Shown: positions 50,066-58,827 of the stretch, one piece after another
How positions within the stretch are numbered: position 1 is the first letter of the stretch
How the letters are laid out: each line of letters opens with the position of its first letter
NCBI RefSeq assembly: GCF_003014655.1
Contig: NZ_PYAT01000006.1
Location: 186,001-250,000, forward strand
Source of the DNA: Planomicrobium soli
Lineage (GTDB): Bacteria > Bacillota > Bacilli > Bacillales_A > Planococcaceae
Reading direction: 5' to 3'
Length of the DNA: 64,000 nt
Notes under the pieces: model-generated
What the model was told of the DNA's origin: nothing
Databases searched by the model: none
What the model saw: only the letters and a program-made list of their open reading frames with translations
Position numbers and translations under genes: made by a program

Positions 50066-50974
50066 CTAATTACCCATATAATACAAATGCAACTCGTGTT
50101 CAAACTCACGAATTGTCATTCCTGTTAACTCTACAAAGCTTTCTTCAAAATCTCTTGTTATCCCAACCGATTCGATCAGTTCGTTAAGCGATTCCTCGCC
50201 ATACTGATCGACCAGATACTTAACGGCAAAAAAGCTTTGTTCATAGACATTTGCCTTGTCGATAAAACGGGCTTTTTGCCATTGGTCGTGGGTGGTCAGT
50301 TCCTGCAGCGGCACGCCCTGAAAATAGGAATGCTCAATCCGGACTTTGTCATTGCCGACATACTCTGCGATTCCTTCATGAAACCAAACGGGATAGAGGG
50401 TGGAGTCGTCCGCTTTCGTCTTGTCAATTTTCCGTTCCAGCGCATAATGAGTGTACTCGTGCAGAATATTTTTTTGAAAACGGTATACGGCCAGTTCGTC
50501 CTCTTGCAGGATCGGTTCTTTATTATAGTAAATGATGCCAAGCAACCGCTCAAACTCCGAATAAAACCCGGATATGTTTTTGAGGTCGGAAAGCTGCCTC
50601 ATATCTTCTTCGTTTTCAAAAACGATAATGTCCACATTCCGCTCATCCAGTTCTCCGAACAGTTCTTCGTTCCGTTCGATCGCCCAGTCCAATGTTTCTT
50701 TTGTAAGAGGAAGAAGGTCTGAGAAACCGCTTTCGTAATAGATGGAAACATGGTGGTGATCTTCGCGCAAATTCGTCTTTTTCAACTGCCTTTCTGCTGC
50801 GCTGTCGAAGTTTGTATTGATGAGCATCTTAATAGACTGGAAATACGTTAACTCTTCTTGCGTCTTTTCCTCTAAGAACTTGCTTAAAAAAATGCTCCCG
50901 CCGACCAAGACTATCCCTAACAAAACAATAATGCTTGATAAAATGAGCGGCAATACTTTAAGCGAGTTTTTCAT
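50066..50974 (-). CDS. Membrane-anchored gluzincin-type metalloprotease (peptidase MA-like)
   Basis: A 302-residue protein with one N-terminal anchor helix (about 8-30) and an extracellular domain. HEYTH is the zinc motif and WFHEGIAEYVG gives the third ligand Glu, the order H-E-x-x-H ... E of the MA clan. VYEQSFFAVKYLVDQYG is the usual helix after it. Such proteins are common as single genes in Bacillales; their substrate is unknown. ATG 50974 has AAGAAGGGAGACGG before it. Confidence 0.82.
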   Translation of the reverse strand: MKNSLKVLPLILSSIIVLLGIVLVGGSIFLSKFLEEKTQEELTYFQSIKMLINTNFDSAAERQLKKTNLREDHHHVSIYYESGFSDLLPLTKETLDWAIERNEELFGELDERNVDIIVFENEEDMRQLSDLKNISGFYSEFERLLGIIYYNKEPILQEDELAVYRFQKNILHEYTHYALERKIDKTKADDSTLYPVWFHEGIAEYVGNDKVRIEHSYFQGVPLQELTTHDQWQKARFIDKANVYEQSFFAVKYLVDQYGEESLNELIESVGITRDFEESFVELTGMTIREFEHELHLYYMGN

Positions 50975-51164
50975 TCCGTCTCCCTTCTTTCTGACATTAG
51001 CAGTCATTTTTATACTTCCTATGTTAACAAACCGGACAAGCTATTTATATTTATATTAACCAAAAATGCTCTATTTGAATCCTTTGACGATTTGATGCCA
51101 TTTCGCAATAATGAGAGGACATCAAGCGGAGCACATAGGAGATTTTACTCTAGGAGGAATTGCT

Positions 51165-52133
51165 ATGGAATATCGAACGCTTGGAAAAACAGGGGTACAA
51201 GTATCAAAATTGTGTTTTGGAACAATGTCATTCGGAGGAAATGCGGACGAAGAAACGTCACGTGCTATGTTCAATCGATGCCGGGAAGAAGGCATCAACT
51301 TTTTTGACTGTGCCAATGTCTACAATAAAGGAGTGGCTGAAGAAATTCTGGGCCGCTGCATTGAAGACTGCAGAAATGATATTGTTTTAACGACGAAAGT
51401 CAATTTTCCGACAGGCCCTGCCGTTAACCAGAAAGGCTTGTCGCGGCGCCACATCGTGTTGGAAGTGGAAAACAGCTTAAGACGATTAAAAACAGACCGT
51501 ATCGACATTTATTTTGTTCATTCCTTTGATCCGCTGACACCTATTGAAGAAACATTACAGGTGCTTGACGATCTGCAGCGCCAGGGCAAAATCCTTTATC
51601 CGGCGGTAAGCAACTGGGCCGCTTGGCAGATTGCGACAGCTCTTGGGATATCGGCGAAAGAAAGCCTTGCCCGCTTTGAATGCACCCAGCCGATGTATAA
51701 TCTTGTGAAACGGCAGGCAGAAGTGGAAATTTTGCCGCTGGCATCGGCGGAAAACATGGGCGTCATTTCATACAGCCCGCTTGGCGGAGGATTGTTGACC
51801 GGCAAATATGCTGGCGGCAAAAAACCTGAAGAAGGACGGCTCACGACACAGGAGAATTACAAAAAGCGGTACGGAGAAGACCTCTATTTTGAGACAGCGG
51901 ACCGTTTTGCTCAATATGCTTTAGAGCGGGACTTGCATCCGGCGTCGCTTGCCGTGTCATGGGTCATGTCCCATCCAAGCGTGACCGCGCCAATCATCGG
52001 CGCACGCAACCTCGAGCAGCTGGAACCGTCGCTTGCTGCATTAACAATTAATATGACGCCGGAATGGCGCCAAGAAATTTCCGAGCTGTCTATTACACCG
52101 CCTCCGGCAACCGACCGTTCAGAAGAAGTTTAA
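51165..52133 (+). CDS. Aldo/keto reductase
   Basis: A 322-residue TIM-barrel NADPH reductase. The start MEYRTLGKTGVQVSKLCFGTM, the tetrad residues in FFDCANVYNKG (Asp, Tyr), TTKVN (Lys) and FVHSFD (His), and the C-terminal cofactor motif PIIGARNLEQL are present. ATG 51165 has AGGAGGAATTGCT before it, whereas in-frame upstream ATGs have none. The substrate is unknown. Confidence 0.9.
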   Translation: MEYRTLGKTGVQVSKLCFGTMSFGGNADEETSRAMFNRCREEGINFFDCANVYNKGVAEEILGRCIEDCRNDIVLTTKVNFPTGPAVNQKGLSRRHIVLEVENSLRRLKTDRIDIYFVHSFDPLTPIEETLQVLDDLQRQGKILYPAVSNWAAWQIATALGISAKESLARFECTQPMYNLVKRQAEVEILPLASAENMGVISYSPLGGGLLTGKYAGGKKPEEGRLTTQENYKKRYGEDLYFETADRFAQYALERDLHPASLAVSWVMSHPSVTAPIIGARNLEQLEPSLAALTINMTPEWRQEISELSITPPPATDRSEEV

Positions 52134-52189
52134 AGATGATTCAGTATAAACTCTGAGCTTCATAGCTGGTGAATATAGAAACTGCAGTA

Positions 52190-52229
52190 AAAAAGCCCGA
52201 CAAATTGCCATTCAATTTGTTGGGCTTTT
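52190..52229 (+). terminator. Terminator after the aldo/keto reductase
   Basis: AAAAGCCCGACAAATTG pairs with CAATTTGTTGGGCTTTT. Confidence 0.88.
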
Positions 52230-52357
52230 CGAATGCTATAAAACAGACACTGGCCTTTCAGATGATAAAATTTAAAAGGGTACATAAAAATTTGTGCGAA
52301 ATATGATATGGGAAATGCAGAGAGAGTAACTTAAATAAAAAAAAATAGAAGTAATTC

Positions 52358-52388
52358 AATATTTATTTATTGAAAAACGATAAATATT
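52358..52388 (+). promoter_or_regulatory. AT-rich inverted repeat before DUF2975 copy 2
   Basis: AATATTTAT and ATAAATATT, perfect 9-bp arms with a 13-bp centre, about 45 bases before the gene. It is a candidate binding site for the HTH protein of the same operon. An AT-rich promoter can form such repeats by chance. Confidence 0.35.
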
Positions 52389-52431
52389 TTGTTAGAATCA
52401 ATTTAATCAACGATTAAGTGAGGTGCTTTAA

Positions 52432-52911
52432 ATGAAACGGGAAACACTCTTTTTGAAGGTCGTCATTATTCTTATGGCAATTCCGGTGCTTGCAGTATGC
52501 ATTTTTGTAGTGCCGCCGCTCTCTTCTTTTGTAGCGGAAATCATACCGGAATGGGCGTTTTTACAGTATGTCTTTTTAATCGCCATGTATGCAACGGCAA
52601 TTGCGTATTTTTTAGCGCTGTATCAGGCATTGAAGCTTTTGGGTTACATTGACAGGAACATCGCTTTCTCAGAACGATCGGTAAAGGCGTTAAAGAACAT
52701 CAAGTATTGCGCGATTACTATCACAGCCCTCTACATTCTGTGCCTGCCGATCATCCTGTATGTGGCGCAAGTGGATGACGCTCCGGGACTGGGCGGACTT
52801 GGTATGATCATTACGTTCGGTGCAATTGTCATTGCTGTCTTTGCGGCGGTTCTTCAAAAGCTGCTGCAGAATGCCATTGATATAAAATCTGAAAATGATT
52901 TAACGGTCTGA
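52432..52911 (+). CDS. DUF2975 membrane protein, copy 2
   Basis: A 159-residue, four-helix DUF2975 protein with LKLLGYIDRNIAFSERSVKALKNIKYCAI and the end AAVLQKLLQNAIDIKSENDLTV. GAGGTGCTTTAA precedes the ATG. The HTH gene starts 10 bases after the stop. The pair is repeated directly downstream. Confidence 0.85.
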   Translation: MKRETLFLKVVIILMAIPVLAVCIFVVPPLSSFVAEIIPEWAFLQYVFLIAMYATAIAYFLALYQALKLLGYIDRNIAFSERSVKALKNIKYCAITITALYILCLPIILYVAQVDDAPGLGGLGMIITFGAIVIAVFAAVLQKLLQNAIDIKSENDLTV

Positions 52912-52920
52912 GGTGAGATT

Positions 52921-53145
52921 ATGGCGATTATTATCAATATTGATGTAATGCTGGCCAAGCGCAAGATGAGCGTTACTGAACTGTCGGAACACGTTGGCAT
53001 TACAATGGCAAACCTGTCCATTCTAAAAAATGGCAAGGCGAAGGCGGTGAGGCTCTCTACGCTAGAGGCAATCTGCAAAGCGTTGGACTGCCAACCCGGT
53101 GATATTCTGGAATACCAGAGGGATGAAGAAACCCAAACACTATAA
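52921..53145 (+). CDS. YozG-like HTH regulator, copy 2
   Basis: A 74-residue XRE/Cro-like protein that is almost only an HTH: VTELSEHVGITMANLSILKNGKAKAVRLSTLEAICKALDCQPGDILEY. The family (YozG/HTH_26) always sits beside DUF2975. It probably regulates its own operon, with the membrane protein as sensor or antagonist; that mode is inferred. Confidence 0.88.
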   Translation: MAIIINIDVMLAKRKMSVTELSEHVGITMANLSILKNGKAKAVRLSTLEAICKALDCQPGDILEYQRDEETQTL

Positions 53146-53235
53146 AGTATTTTCCTGAAGTTAATTTGTTTATTAATTTTAACGGATTGACAATCCTGCC
53201 TAACGTGAGAAAAAATAATGTAATGGGGTGCTTTT

Positions 53236-53718
53236 ATGGACCGAGGTTCAACACTCTTTTTGAAGGCTGCCATTTTTCTTATCGGAGTTCCTGTTCTTGC
53301 CGTGTGTATATTCGGGTTTTCGAGGCTTCATCCTGATTCTCCGTACTGGGCATTGCCGGAATTGGAAAACCTTCAATATCCTATATTGATCGGGATGTAT
53401 CTGGCGATGATTCCGTTCTTCATTGCGCTCGTTCAGACGTTGAAGCTGTTGACTTACATCGATAAGAACGAAGCGTTCTCGGAACTGGCTGTAAAAGCGT
53501 TGAGAAATATAAAATACTGTGCAATTGCCATCAGTATCATGTATGTTTTAGAAATGCCTTTCTTATACCTACTGACAAAAGTGGATGACGCACCAGGCAT
53601 ATTAATCGGACTGGTCGTGATTTTTGCTTCGATGGTGGTTGCTGTTTTTGCGGCGGTTCTTCAAAGGCTTTTGCAGGACGCCGTCCGGATAAAAGCGGAA
53701 AACGACCTAATAGTCTGA
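53236..53718 (+). CDS. DUF2975 membrane protein, copy 3
   Basis: A 160-residue, four-helix protein related to copy 2 across its full length (FLKAAIFLIGVPVLAVCIFG, LKLLTYIDKNEAFSELAVKALRNIKYCAI). TTGACA at about 53187 is a good -35 for an own promoter. GGGGTGCTTTT precedes the ATG. A tandem duplication of the pair before it. Confidence 0.85.
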   Translation: MDRGSTLFLKAAIFLIGVPVLAVCIFGFSRLHPDSPYWALPELENLQYPILIGMYLAMIPFFIALVQTLKLLTYIDKNEAFSELAVKALRNIKYCAIAISIMYVLEMPFLYLLTKVDDAPGILIGLVVIFASMVVAVFAAVLQRLLQDAVRIKAENDLIV

Positions 53719-53732
53719 TCTGAGGTGAAACT

Positions 53733-53957
53733 ATGGCAATTATTATTAATGTTGACGTGATGTTGGCAAAGCGGAAAATGAGCGTCACCGAACTTTCAGA
53801 GCGAGTTGGCATCACGATGGCGAACTTGTCTATTCTGAAAAACGGCAAGGCGAAGGCAGTCCGGCTTTCCACGTTGGAAGCGATTTGCAAAGCGCTCGAT
53901 TGCCAGCCTGGCGATATTCTGGAATACCAAAGAGACGAAGAGGAATTGACAACTTAG
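53733..53957 (+). CDS. YozG-like HTH regulator, copy 3
   Basis: A 74-residue HTH protein that differs from copy 2 only at a few positions (Ile/Val 7, His/Arg 24 and the last residues), while the DNA differs at many third positions. So the duplication is not very recent and the protein has been held by selection. It follows its DUF2975 gene by 14 bases, with GAGGTGAAACT before the ATG. Confidence 0.88.
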   Translation: MAIIINVDVMLAKRKMSVTELSERVGITMANLSILKNGKAKAVRLSTLEAICKALDCQPGDILEYQRDEEELTT

Positions 53958-53967
53958 CGTGAACGAT

Positions 53968-54005
53968 AAAAAGTCCGGTCGAAGTTTTTCGACCGGACTT
54001 TTTTT
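53968..54005. terminator. Bidirectional terminator
   Basis: AAAAAGTCCGGTCGAAG and its mirror with T runs, between the HTH gene and the convergent molybdoenzyme gene. Confidence 0.9.
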
Positions 54006-54036
54006 GTTTGAAGAAAAAATTATTTATGCTTTAGAA

Positions 54037-54705
54037 TCAGTCAAAGTCCTTCTTTTCCCATTCATCTTCTGGAATGTCCAGGTCTTCGCCCGAAAAACGT
54101 TCCTCTTTGAACGGATCCCCGTTCAAATGGAAGCCATTCTGTTCCCAGAAGCCTGGCTGATTTTCATCAATAAACTCGATGCCGCGCACCCATTTGACGC
54201 TTTTCCAAAAATAAAGATGCGGCACAACAAAGCGGAGCGGATAGCCGTGCTTGGCCGTCAACGGCTCGCCGTCCAGGGAATGGGCGAGCAGTACATCTTC
54301 CCGGTCCAAATCACTAAGCAGAACATTTGTCGTGTAATCATAGTCGCCATGGAGCATGACATACTGGCTTTTTGGCGTAATGCCAAGTTCTTTCATGAGA
54401 TCCTGGAAACGGACGCCGGTGAACGTGTTGTCGAAGCGGGACCAACGGGTGACGCAATGGATATCGCGTGTAACCGTCGTCTGCGGCATGCGCAAAATAT
54501 CGTCATAAGACAAGACAACTTCCCGGTCCGTAAAGCCGAAAATTTTCAATGTCCATTCGTTCATATCGTAGACAGGCACTTCCCCTTCGTGGAGAACCGG
54601 AAAACGCTCGGTCAACACTTGGCCTGGCGGAAGGCGCTTGGCCAAAGCTGGGTCTACAGTTGGAACGCGCGTGCGTTTGATGCGGTCTGCTTTAGATAAT
54701 TTCAT
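54037..54705 (-). CDS. Sulfite oxidase-like molybdopterin oxidoreductase (YuiH-like)
   Basis: A 222-residue protein of the sulfite oxidase/MsrP fold. The Mo ligand is Cys84 in DIHCVTRWSRFDN; HGYPLRFVVPHLYFWKSVKWVRGI is the conserved second half. There is no Tat signal or membrane segment, so it is cytosolic like YuiH. The reaction is not known: sulfite oxidation or sulfoxide reduction are options. It stands beside the Moco genes, and its leader is a SAM-I riboswitch, which links it to methionine or sulfur supply. GAAGGAGTGATCCA precedes the ATG. Confidence 0.87.
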   Translation of the reverse strand: MKLSKADRIKRTRVPTVDPALAKRLPPGQVLTERFPVLHEGEVPVYDMNEWTLKIFGFTDREVVLSYDDILRMPQTTVTRDIHCVTRWSRFDNTFTGVRFQDLMKELGITPKSQYVMLHGDYDYTTNVLLSDLDREDVLLAHSLDGEPLTAKHGYPLRFVVPHLYFWKSVKWVRGIEFIDENQPGFWEQNGFHLNGDPFKEERFSGEDLDIPEDEWEKKDFD

Positions 54706-54730
54706 TGGATCACTCCTTCATAAATATAAA

Positions 54731-54886
54731 AAACTCTTTCCTGTGTGGAGGAAGAGTTTTGGCTTTCGCAACTTGGCACTCTTCCTCATCTTTCAGGACA
54801 AACCGTCCTGCTGGATTTGGCACCATACTAAAAATAGCGGTTGCCGGGCGTCATCGGGCCATTCCCTCTGCCTCTCTTGATAAGGA
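54731..54886 (-). promoter_or_regulatory. SAM-I (S-box) riboswitch
   Basis: On the minus strand P1 pairs TCCTTATC (54886-54879) with GATGAGGA (54790-54783). Between them are the S-box hallmarks: CAAGAGAGGCAGAGGGA, GGCCCGATGACGCCCGGCAACC and the AAGGTGCC-like GGTGCCAAATCC. The terminator AAAACTCTTCCTC/AAAGAGTTTTTT (54760-54731) is followed by the YuiH-like gene. GAGGAAGAGT can pair alternatively as antiterminator. SAM binding should stop transcription. Confidence 0.93.
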
Positions 54887-54946
54887 TCTGTAATTTATAT
54901 AATTTTCTAACAAGATTTATTTTAACGAATAAAAGGAGCTGTTACA

Positions 54947-55030
54947 ATGAAAGAATCAAATTATTTTAATGAAAAGCAGCAGCTGAGGCTTTGGGGACAA
55001 AAGGTTGACATTAAAATGTCGGTCCTTTAG
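54947..55030 (+). CDS. Possible 27-aa leader ORF before modA
   Basis: A 27-codon frame with a very good ribosome binding site (AAAAGGAGCTGTTACA) and a stop 25 bases before modA. The peptide is polar with no known motif. It may be a regulatory leader peptide or a small protein. I do not see the Moco riboswitch consensus in this stretch. Confidence 0.4.
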   Translation: MKESNYFNEKQQLRLWGQKVDIKMSVL

Positions 55031-55055
55031 GTTTGAGGATAGAGGAGTTAGATTA

Positions 55056-55832
55056 ATGAAAAAGTTAGCATTCCTATTAACAATTACAGGTTTTTTGCTT
55101 AGTGCATGCGGACAATCCGGCACCGGAAATAACGATAAATTACTCGTCTCCACAGCGGCAAGTTTGACAGGCGTCATGGAAAAAGCGGAAGCGGAATTTC
55201 GGAAAATCGAACCGGACATTGAGCTTTCTTTCAACTACGGCTCTTCAAGCAAACTGAGAAGCCAAATCGAACAAGGTGCGCCGGTTGATCTCTTTTTGTC
55301 AGCGAGCGAAGCCGACATGAATTTGTTGACGGACAAAGGGCTGATTTCAGACGACAGCGTGGTACCGTTCGCGAAAAACAGGCTTGTTCTGGCTTCGCGG
55401 AACAGTTTTGAAGAAAGTGCCGATTTCAAAGCGCTTTTGACGGCCGATGCTGAAACCGTCGCAGTAGGGGAACCGGAAAGCGTGCCGCTTGGCCGCTATA
55501 CAAAAGAAGCGCTAGAACGTCTCAAATTATGGGAATCGCTCGATGGCAAGCTTGTTTATGCGAAAGATGCACGCCAAGTCTTGACTTACGTGGAAAGCGG
55601 AAATGCTGAACTGGGAATTGTCTATTTATCCGATGCAGCAACATCAGAGAAGATAACGGGCATTAAGGAATTTCCGGAAGCGATGGAGCCGGTCATTTAT
55701 CCTGGAGGGATTGCAGCGGGCAGCAAAAACCAGGAAGCCGCAAAAGCGTTCCTTGAGTTTCTGGCAGGAACTGAAGGCCAAGAACTTCTTAAGGAATCCG
55801 GTTTTATTCCAGCAGAAGAGGACGGGTCCTAA
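55056..55832 (+). CDS. modA: Molybdate-binding lipoprotein ModA
   Basis: A 258-residue binding protein with lipobox LSAC. The ModA motifs LLVSTAASLTGVMEKA, FNYGSSSKLRSQIEQGAPVDLFLSAS and EPESVPLGRYTKEAL are present; the serines in the first two bind the oxyanion. It is anchored outside the membrane. ATG 55056 has GAGGAGTTAGATTA before it. Its last base is shared with the modB start. Confidence 0.92.
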   Translation: MKKLAFLLTITGFLLSACGQSGTGNNDKLLVSTAASLTGVMEKAEAEFRKIEPDIELSFNYGSSSKLRSQIEQGAPVDLFLSASEADMNLLTDKGLISDDSVVPFAKNRLVLASRNSFEESADFKALLTADAETVAVGEPESVPLGRYTKEALERLKLWESLDGKLVYAKDARQVLTYVESGNAELGIVYLSDAATSEKITGIKEFPEAMEPVIYPGGIAAGSKNQEAAKAFLEFLAGTEGQELLKESGFIPAEEDGS

Positions 55833-56512
55833 TGCCATACGATATGTCTCCGCTTTTCCTGTCGCTAAAAGTCGCTGCAATCTCCACATTTTTTGTCTTT
55901 TTCGTCAGCATCGCTTTGGCGCGCCTGATGAGCCGCCGCGAATTTGTCGGCAAGAGCCTCATAGATGCGATTATTTTGCTGCCGCTTGTACTGCCGCCGA
56001 CGGTCATCGGCTTCGGGCTCATCGTGCTGTTCGGAGCAAACGGCCCGATCGGCAGCCTGCTCGAAGACTGGTTCGGTTTTCGCGTCGTCTTTACATGGGT
56101 CGGAGCGGCAATTGCGTCTTTCGTTGTCTCGCTGCCGCTCATGTATCAAAGTGTCATGGCAGCTTTTGAAAAAGTGGATCCGCGCTGGGAAAATGTTGCC
56201 CGGACAATGGGCGTCTCCGAATGGCGGGTATTCCGGACCATCACATTTCCGCTTGCCTGGCCCGGGATTCTCGCAGGACTCATCATGGCATTTGCCCGGG
56301 GAATCGGCGAATTCGGGGCGACGTTGATGATCGCCGGCTATATTCCGAATGTAACGGAAACGGTGCCGCTAGCCATCTATTTCGCTTACGAAGCAGGTAA
56401 TATGGAAAAGGCGGCGTTCTGGGTCATTGTCATTTCGGCGGTCGGTGTCGCGGCCATCACCTGGGTCAACTACTGGCGCAAAAAAACGGCAATCCGCATA
56501 GGAAGGGAGTGA
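55832..56512 (+). CDS. modB: Molybdate ABC transporter permease ModB
   Basis: A 226-residue permease with five to six helices. The EAA loop is ENVARTMGVSEWRVFRTITFPLAWPGILAG, and LPPTVIGFGLIVLFG and RGIGEFGATLMIAGYI are ModB/CysT-type signatures. The start codon overlaps the modA stop by one base, so translation is coupled. Confidence 0.92.
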   Translation: MPYDMSPLFLSLKVAAISTFFVFFVSIALARLMSRREFVGKSLIDAIILLPLVLPPTVIGFGLIVLFGANGPIGSLLEDWFGFRVVFTWVGAAIASFVVSLPLMYQSVMAAFEKVDPRWENVARTMGVSEWRVFRTITFPLAWPGILAGLIMAFARGIGEFGATLMIAGYIPNVTETVPLAIYFAYEAGNMEKAAFWVIVISAVGVAAITWVNYWRKKTAIRIGRE

Positions 56513-56517
56513 GGCGC

Positions 56518-57150
56518 ATGCTGACTGTGGATTTTCAAAAAAGTTTGGAGCATTTTAAACTGGCTTGCCAGTTCCAGCTCGATGACGAAATCATGGCGCT
56601 TGTCGGATCCTCGGGGTCCGGCAAAACAACGCTGCTCAATTGCATCGCTGGCATTGTCCATCCGGACGGCGGTCAAATCACATTGAACGGCCGGGAGTTT
56701 TTCAAAGAAGGAAGAAAACCGATGAAAATCCAGCAGCGGAAAGTGGGCTACCTGTTTCAGGACTATGCATTGTTTCCGCATCTCTCAATAGAAGAAAACA
56801 TTTTATATGGCACACCGCGCGGTTCTGATTTGTCGCATGTCACCGAACTGACGAACATACTTGGCATCCGGAGATTGCTGACGAAATATCCGCACCAGAT
56901 TTCCGGCGGGGAAAAGCAGCGTGTGGCATTGACGCGTGCACTGGCCGCCAAGCCCGATGTCTTGTTGCTCGATGAGCCGTTTTCAGCACTGGACGATGAC
57001 AACACGAGGCGCTGCCAGGATGAATTGTTTCGCATTCATGAACACTGGAAGATTCCGGTGATCTTCGTGACCCACCGGAAAGCGGATGCGGAACGATTGG
57101 CGGACCGGGTTGTCCGAATTGAAAAAGGGCATATGACCGAACAATTGTAA
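56518..57150 (+). CDS. modC: Molybdate ABC transporter ATPase, short ModC
   Basis: A 210-residue ATPase: Walker A GSSGSGKTT, Q-loop YLFQDYALFPHLS, signature ISGGEKQRVALTRALA and Walker B VLLLDEPFSALDDD. E. coli ModC is about 350 residues with a C-terminal molybdate-binding MOP domain; here it ends right after the ATPase fold, so the regulatory domain is absent. ATG 56518 with GGGAGTG before it is chosen; GTG 56509 overlaps modB. Confidence 0.87.
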   Translation: MLTVDFQKSLEHFKLACQFQLDDEIMALVGSSGSGKTTLLNCIAGIVHPDGGQITLNGREFFKEGRKPMKIQQRKVGYLFQDYALFPHLSIEENILYGTPRGSDLSHVTELTNILGIRRLLTKYPHQISGGEKQRVALTRALAAKPDVLLLDEPFSALDDDNTRRCQDELFRIHEHWKIPVIFVTHRKADAERLADRVVRIEKGHMTEQL

Positions 57151-57152
57151 AT

Positions 57153-57182
57153 GAGCTTTCCCGAAAATGGGAAAGCTTTTTT
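57153..57182 (+). terminator. Terminator of modABC
   Basis: AGCTTTCCC pairs with GGGAAAGCT, followed by a T run. Confidence 0.85.
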
Positions 57183-57271
57183 GCAAGCAAATCATAGAAG
57201 TTCAGCAAGCGCCGCACCCGTGGTAAGCTTAAGCTATAGAAATCGAATTTTAGGAAAGGGGGGAACCGGCA

Positions 57272-58291
57272 GTGGATGAACGCTATTCCAGACAGACATT
57301 ATTCAAACCCATAGGGCACAGCGGCCAGGAACAGCTGGGAGCCGCCACTGTTACGATTATAGGCTGCGGAGCCCTTGGGTCGGCGATTGCTGAAACATTG
57401 ACGCGCGCAGGCGTGGGAGAAATTCATCTTGTCGACCGCGACTATGTGGAACTGTCGAACCTGCAGCGCCAGCAGCTGTTTACGGAAAGCGACGCTAGAG
57501 AGATGCTGCCGAAAGTGGCTGCGGCTGAGAAGCGGCTAAAGGCGATCCGCAGCGATCTTCGGCTTTTCACCTACCTCGACAATCTCGATGCGGTGTTGAT
57601 GGAAAAGCTTATTGCGGGCAGCGCACTTGTCATGGACGCGACGGATAATTTTGAAACCCGCCTGCTTATCAACGATGCTTCTATAAAATATGGAGTGCCG
57701 TGGATATATGGCGCTTGCGTCGGCAGTTCCGGTGTCGTCTTTCCGTTCGTTCCGGGCGAAACAGGCTGCTTCCGCTGCCTGCTTCCTGTTTTGCCAGCAG
57801 TTAATGAAACGTGCGATACTGTCGGCATCATTTCGCCGGCTGTCCAAATGACGGCGGCTTTGCAGTGCGCTGAAGCGATGAAGTGGCTGACCGGCAACCG
57901 GGAAGCGATGCGGAAGAAAGTCCATCATTTCAACCTATGGGATAACACACAGCTGGATATCGGGATTTCCCGCATCAAAAATGCGGCCTGCGAAACATGC
58001 GGCGAACACCCGACTTATCCGTCGCTGGAAAAAGCGGCAGAGCGGACATATGCAGTCCTTTGCGGCAGGGACGCCGTGCAGGTGCTGCCAGATCCCGTAC
58101 GGCCGATTACACTTGAAGACGCAGAAAAAGCGGGGCAGAAGCTGAATCTGGAAATAAAACGTACACCTTATTTTGTCGAACTGCATGCTTTTGGCCACCG
58201 GATGGTTTTGTTCGGCAACGGCCGGCTTCTGATTCACGGCATCCGCAATGTATCGGAAGGCCGGAAACTGTATCACCAATTGTTCGGTTAG
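57272..58291 (+). CDS. moeB: Molybdopterin-synthase adenylyltransferase MoeB
   Basis: A 339-residue E1-like enzyme. ATP loop IIGCGALGSAIAE, adenylate-binding SNLQRQQLF, zinc cysteines C166/C169 (CFRC) and C240/C243 (CETC), and catalytic Cys181 (NETCDTVGIIS). It activates the C-terminal Gly of MoaD. ThiF has the same domain order; the Moco genes around it argue for MoeB. GTG 57272 with AAAGGGGGGAACC before it is the start. There is no C-terminal rhodanese domain. Confidence 0.88.
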   Translation: MDERYSRQTLFKPIGHSGQEQLGAATVTIIGCGALGSAIAETLTRAGVGEIHLVDRDYVELSNLQRQQLFTESDAREMLPKVAAAEKRLKAIRSDLRLFTYLDNLDAVLMEKLIAGSALVMDATDNFETRLLINDASIKYGVPWIYGACVGSSGVVFPFVPGETGCFRCLLPVLPAVNETCDTVGIISPAVQMTAALQCAEAMKWLTGNREAMRKKVHHFNLWDNTQLDIGISRIKNAACETCGEHPTYPSLEKAAERTYAVLCGRDAVQVLPDPVRPITLEDAEKAGQKLNLEIKRTPYFVELHAFGHRMVLFGNGRLLIHGIRNVSEGRKLYHQLFG

Positions 58292-58311
58292 ACGGGAAAG
58301 GAAGAAACGCG

Positions 58312-58827
58312 ATGTCTGAAATATTTCAACTCGACAAACAAATCCGCCTGGCGGTTCTGACGGTCAGCGATACGCGGACCGAAGCGACCGACACGGGAGG
58401 AAAGCTCGTACAGGAACTTGCGAAAGAAAAAGGGCTGGAAATTGCAGCCTATAAAATCGTACCGGATAACACAGAAACTATCCGGCTAGCAGTGAAAGCT
58501 TGGTTGGAAGAGGACAGGGTGGACGCGGTCATCACGACCGGAGGAACGGGAATCGCGAGGCGCGACGTAACGCTTGAGGCCGTAAAGCCCTTGTTTGAGA
58601 AAGAGCTGGACGGTTTCGGAGAACTGTTCCGTTACGTCAGTTTCGCGGAAGATGTTGGAACGAAAGCGCTTCTGAGCCGCGCGGCGGCAGGTGTGGCAGA
58701 AGACAAAGCCATTTTTGTCCTGCCGGGATCCCGCGGAGCTGTAAGGCTGGCGATGAAGCGGCTCATCTTGCCGGAAATCCGGCATATTGTTTTTGAACTG
58801 ACAAAACACCGTCAGCCGCGGGAATAG
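58312..58827 (+). CDS. moaB: Molybdenum cofactor biosynthesis protein MoaB
   Basis: A 171-residue MogA/MoaB-fold protein: [33 protein letters not shown] and [20 protein letters not shown]. It binds molybdopterin and may adenylylate it before Mo insertion by MoeA. It ends 16 bases inside the 3' end of the convergent moaC. Confidence 0.92.
   Translation: MSEIFQLDKQIRLAVLTVSDTRTEATDTGGKLVQELAKEKGLEIAAYKIVPDNTETIRLAVKAWLEEDRVDAVITTGGTGIARRDVTLEAVKPLFEKELDGFGELFRYVSFAEDVGTKALLSRAAAGVAEDKAIFVLPGSRGAVRLAMKRLILPEIRHIVFELTKHRQPRE

Noticed and set aside
54887..55055. Moco riboswitch before modA
   Set aside because: I could not find its conserved stems or sequence blocks; only the divergent S-box and a short frame are seen.
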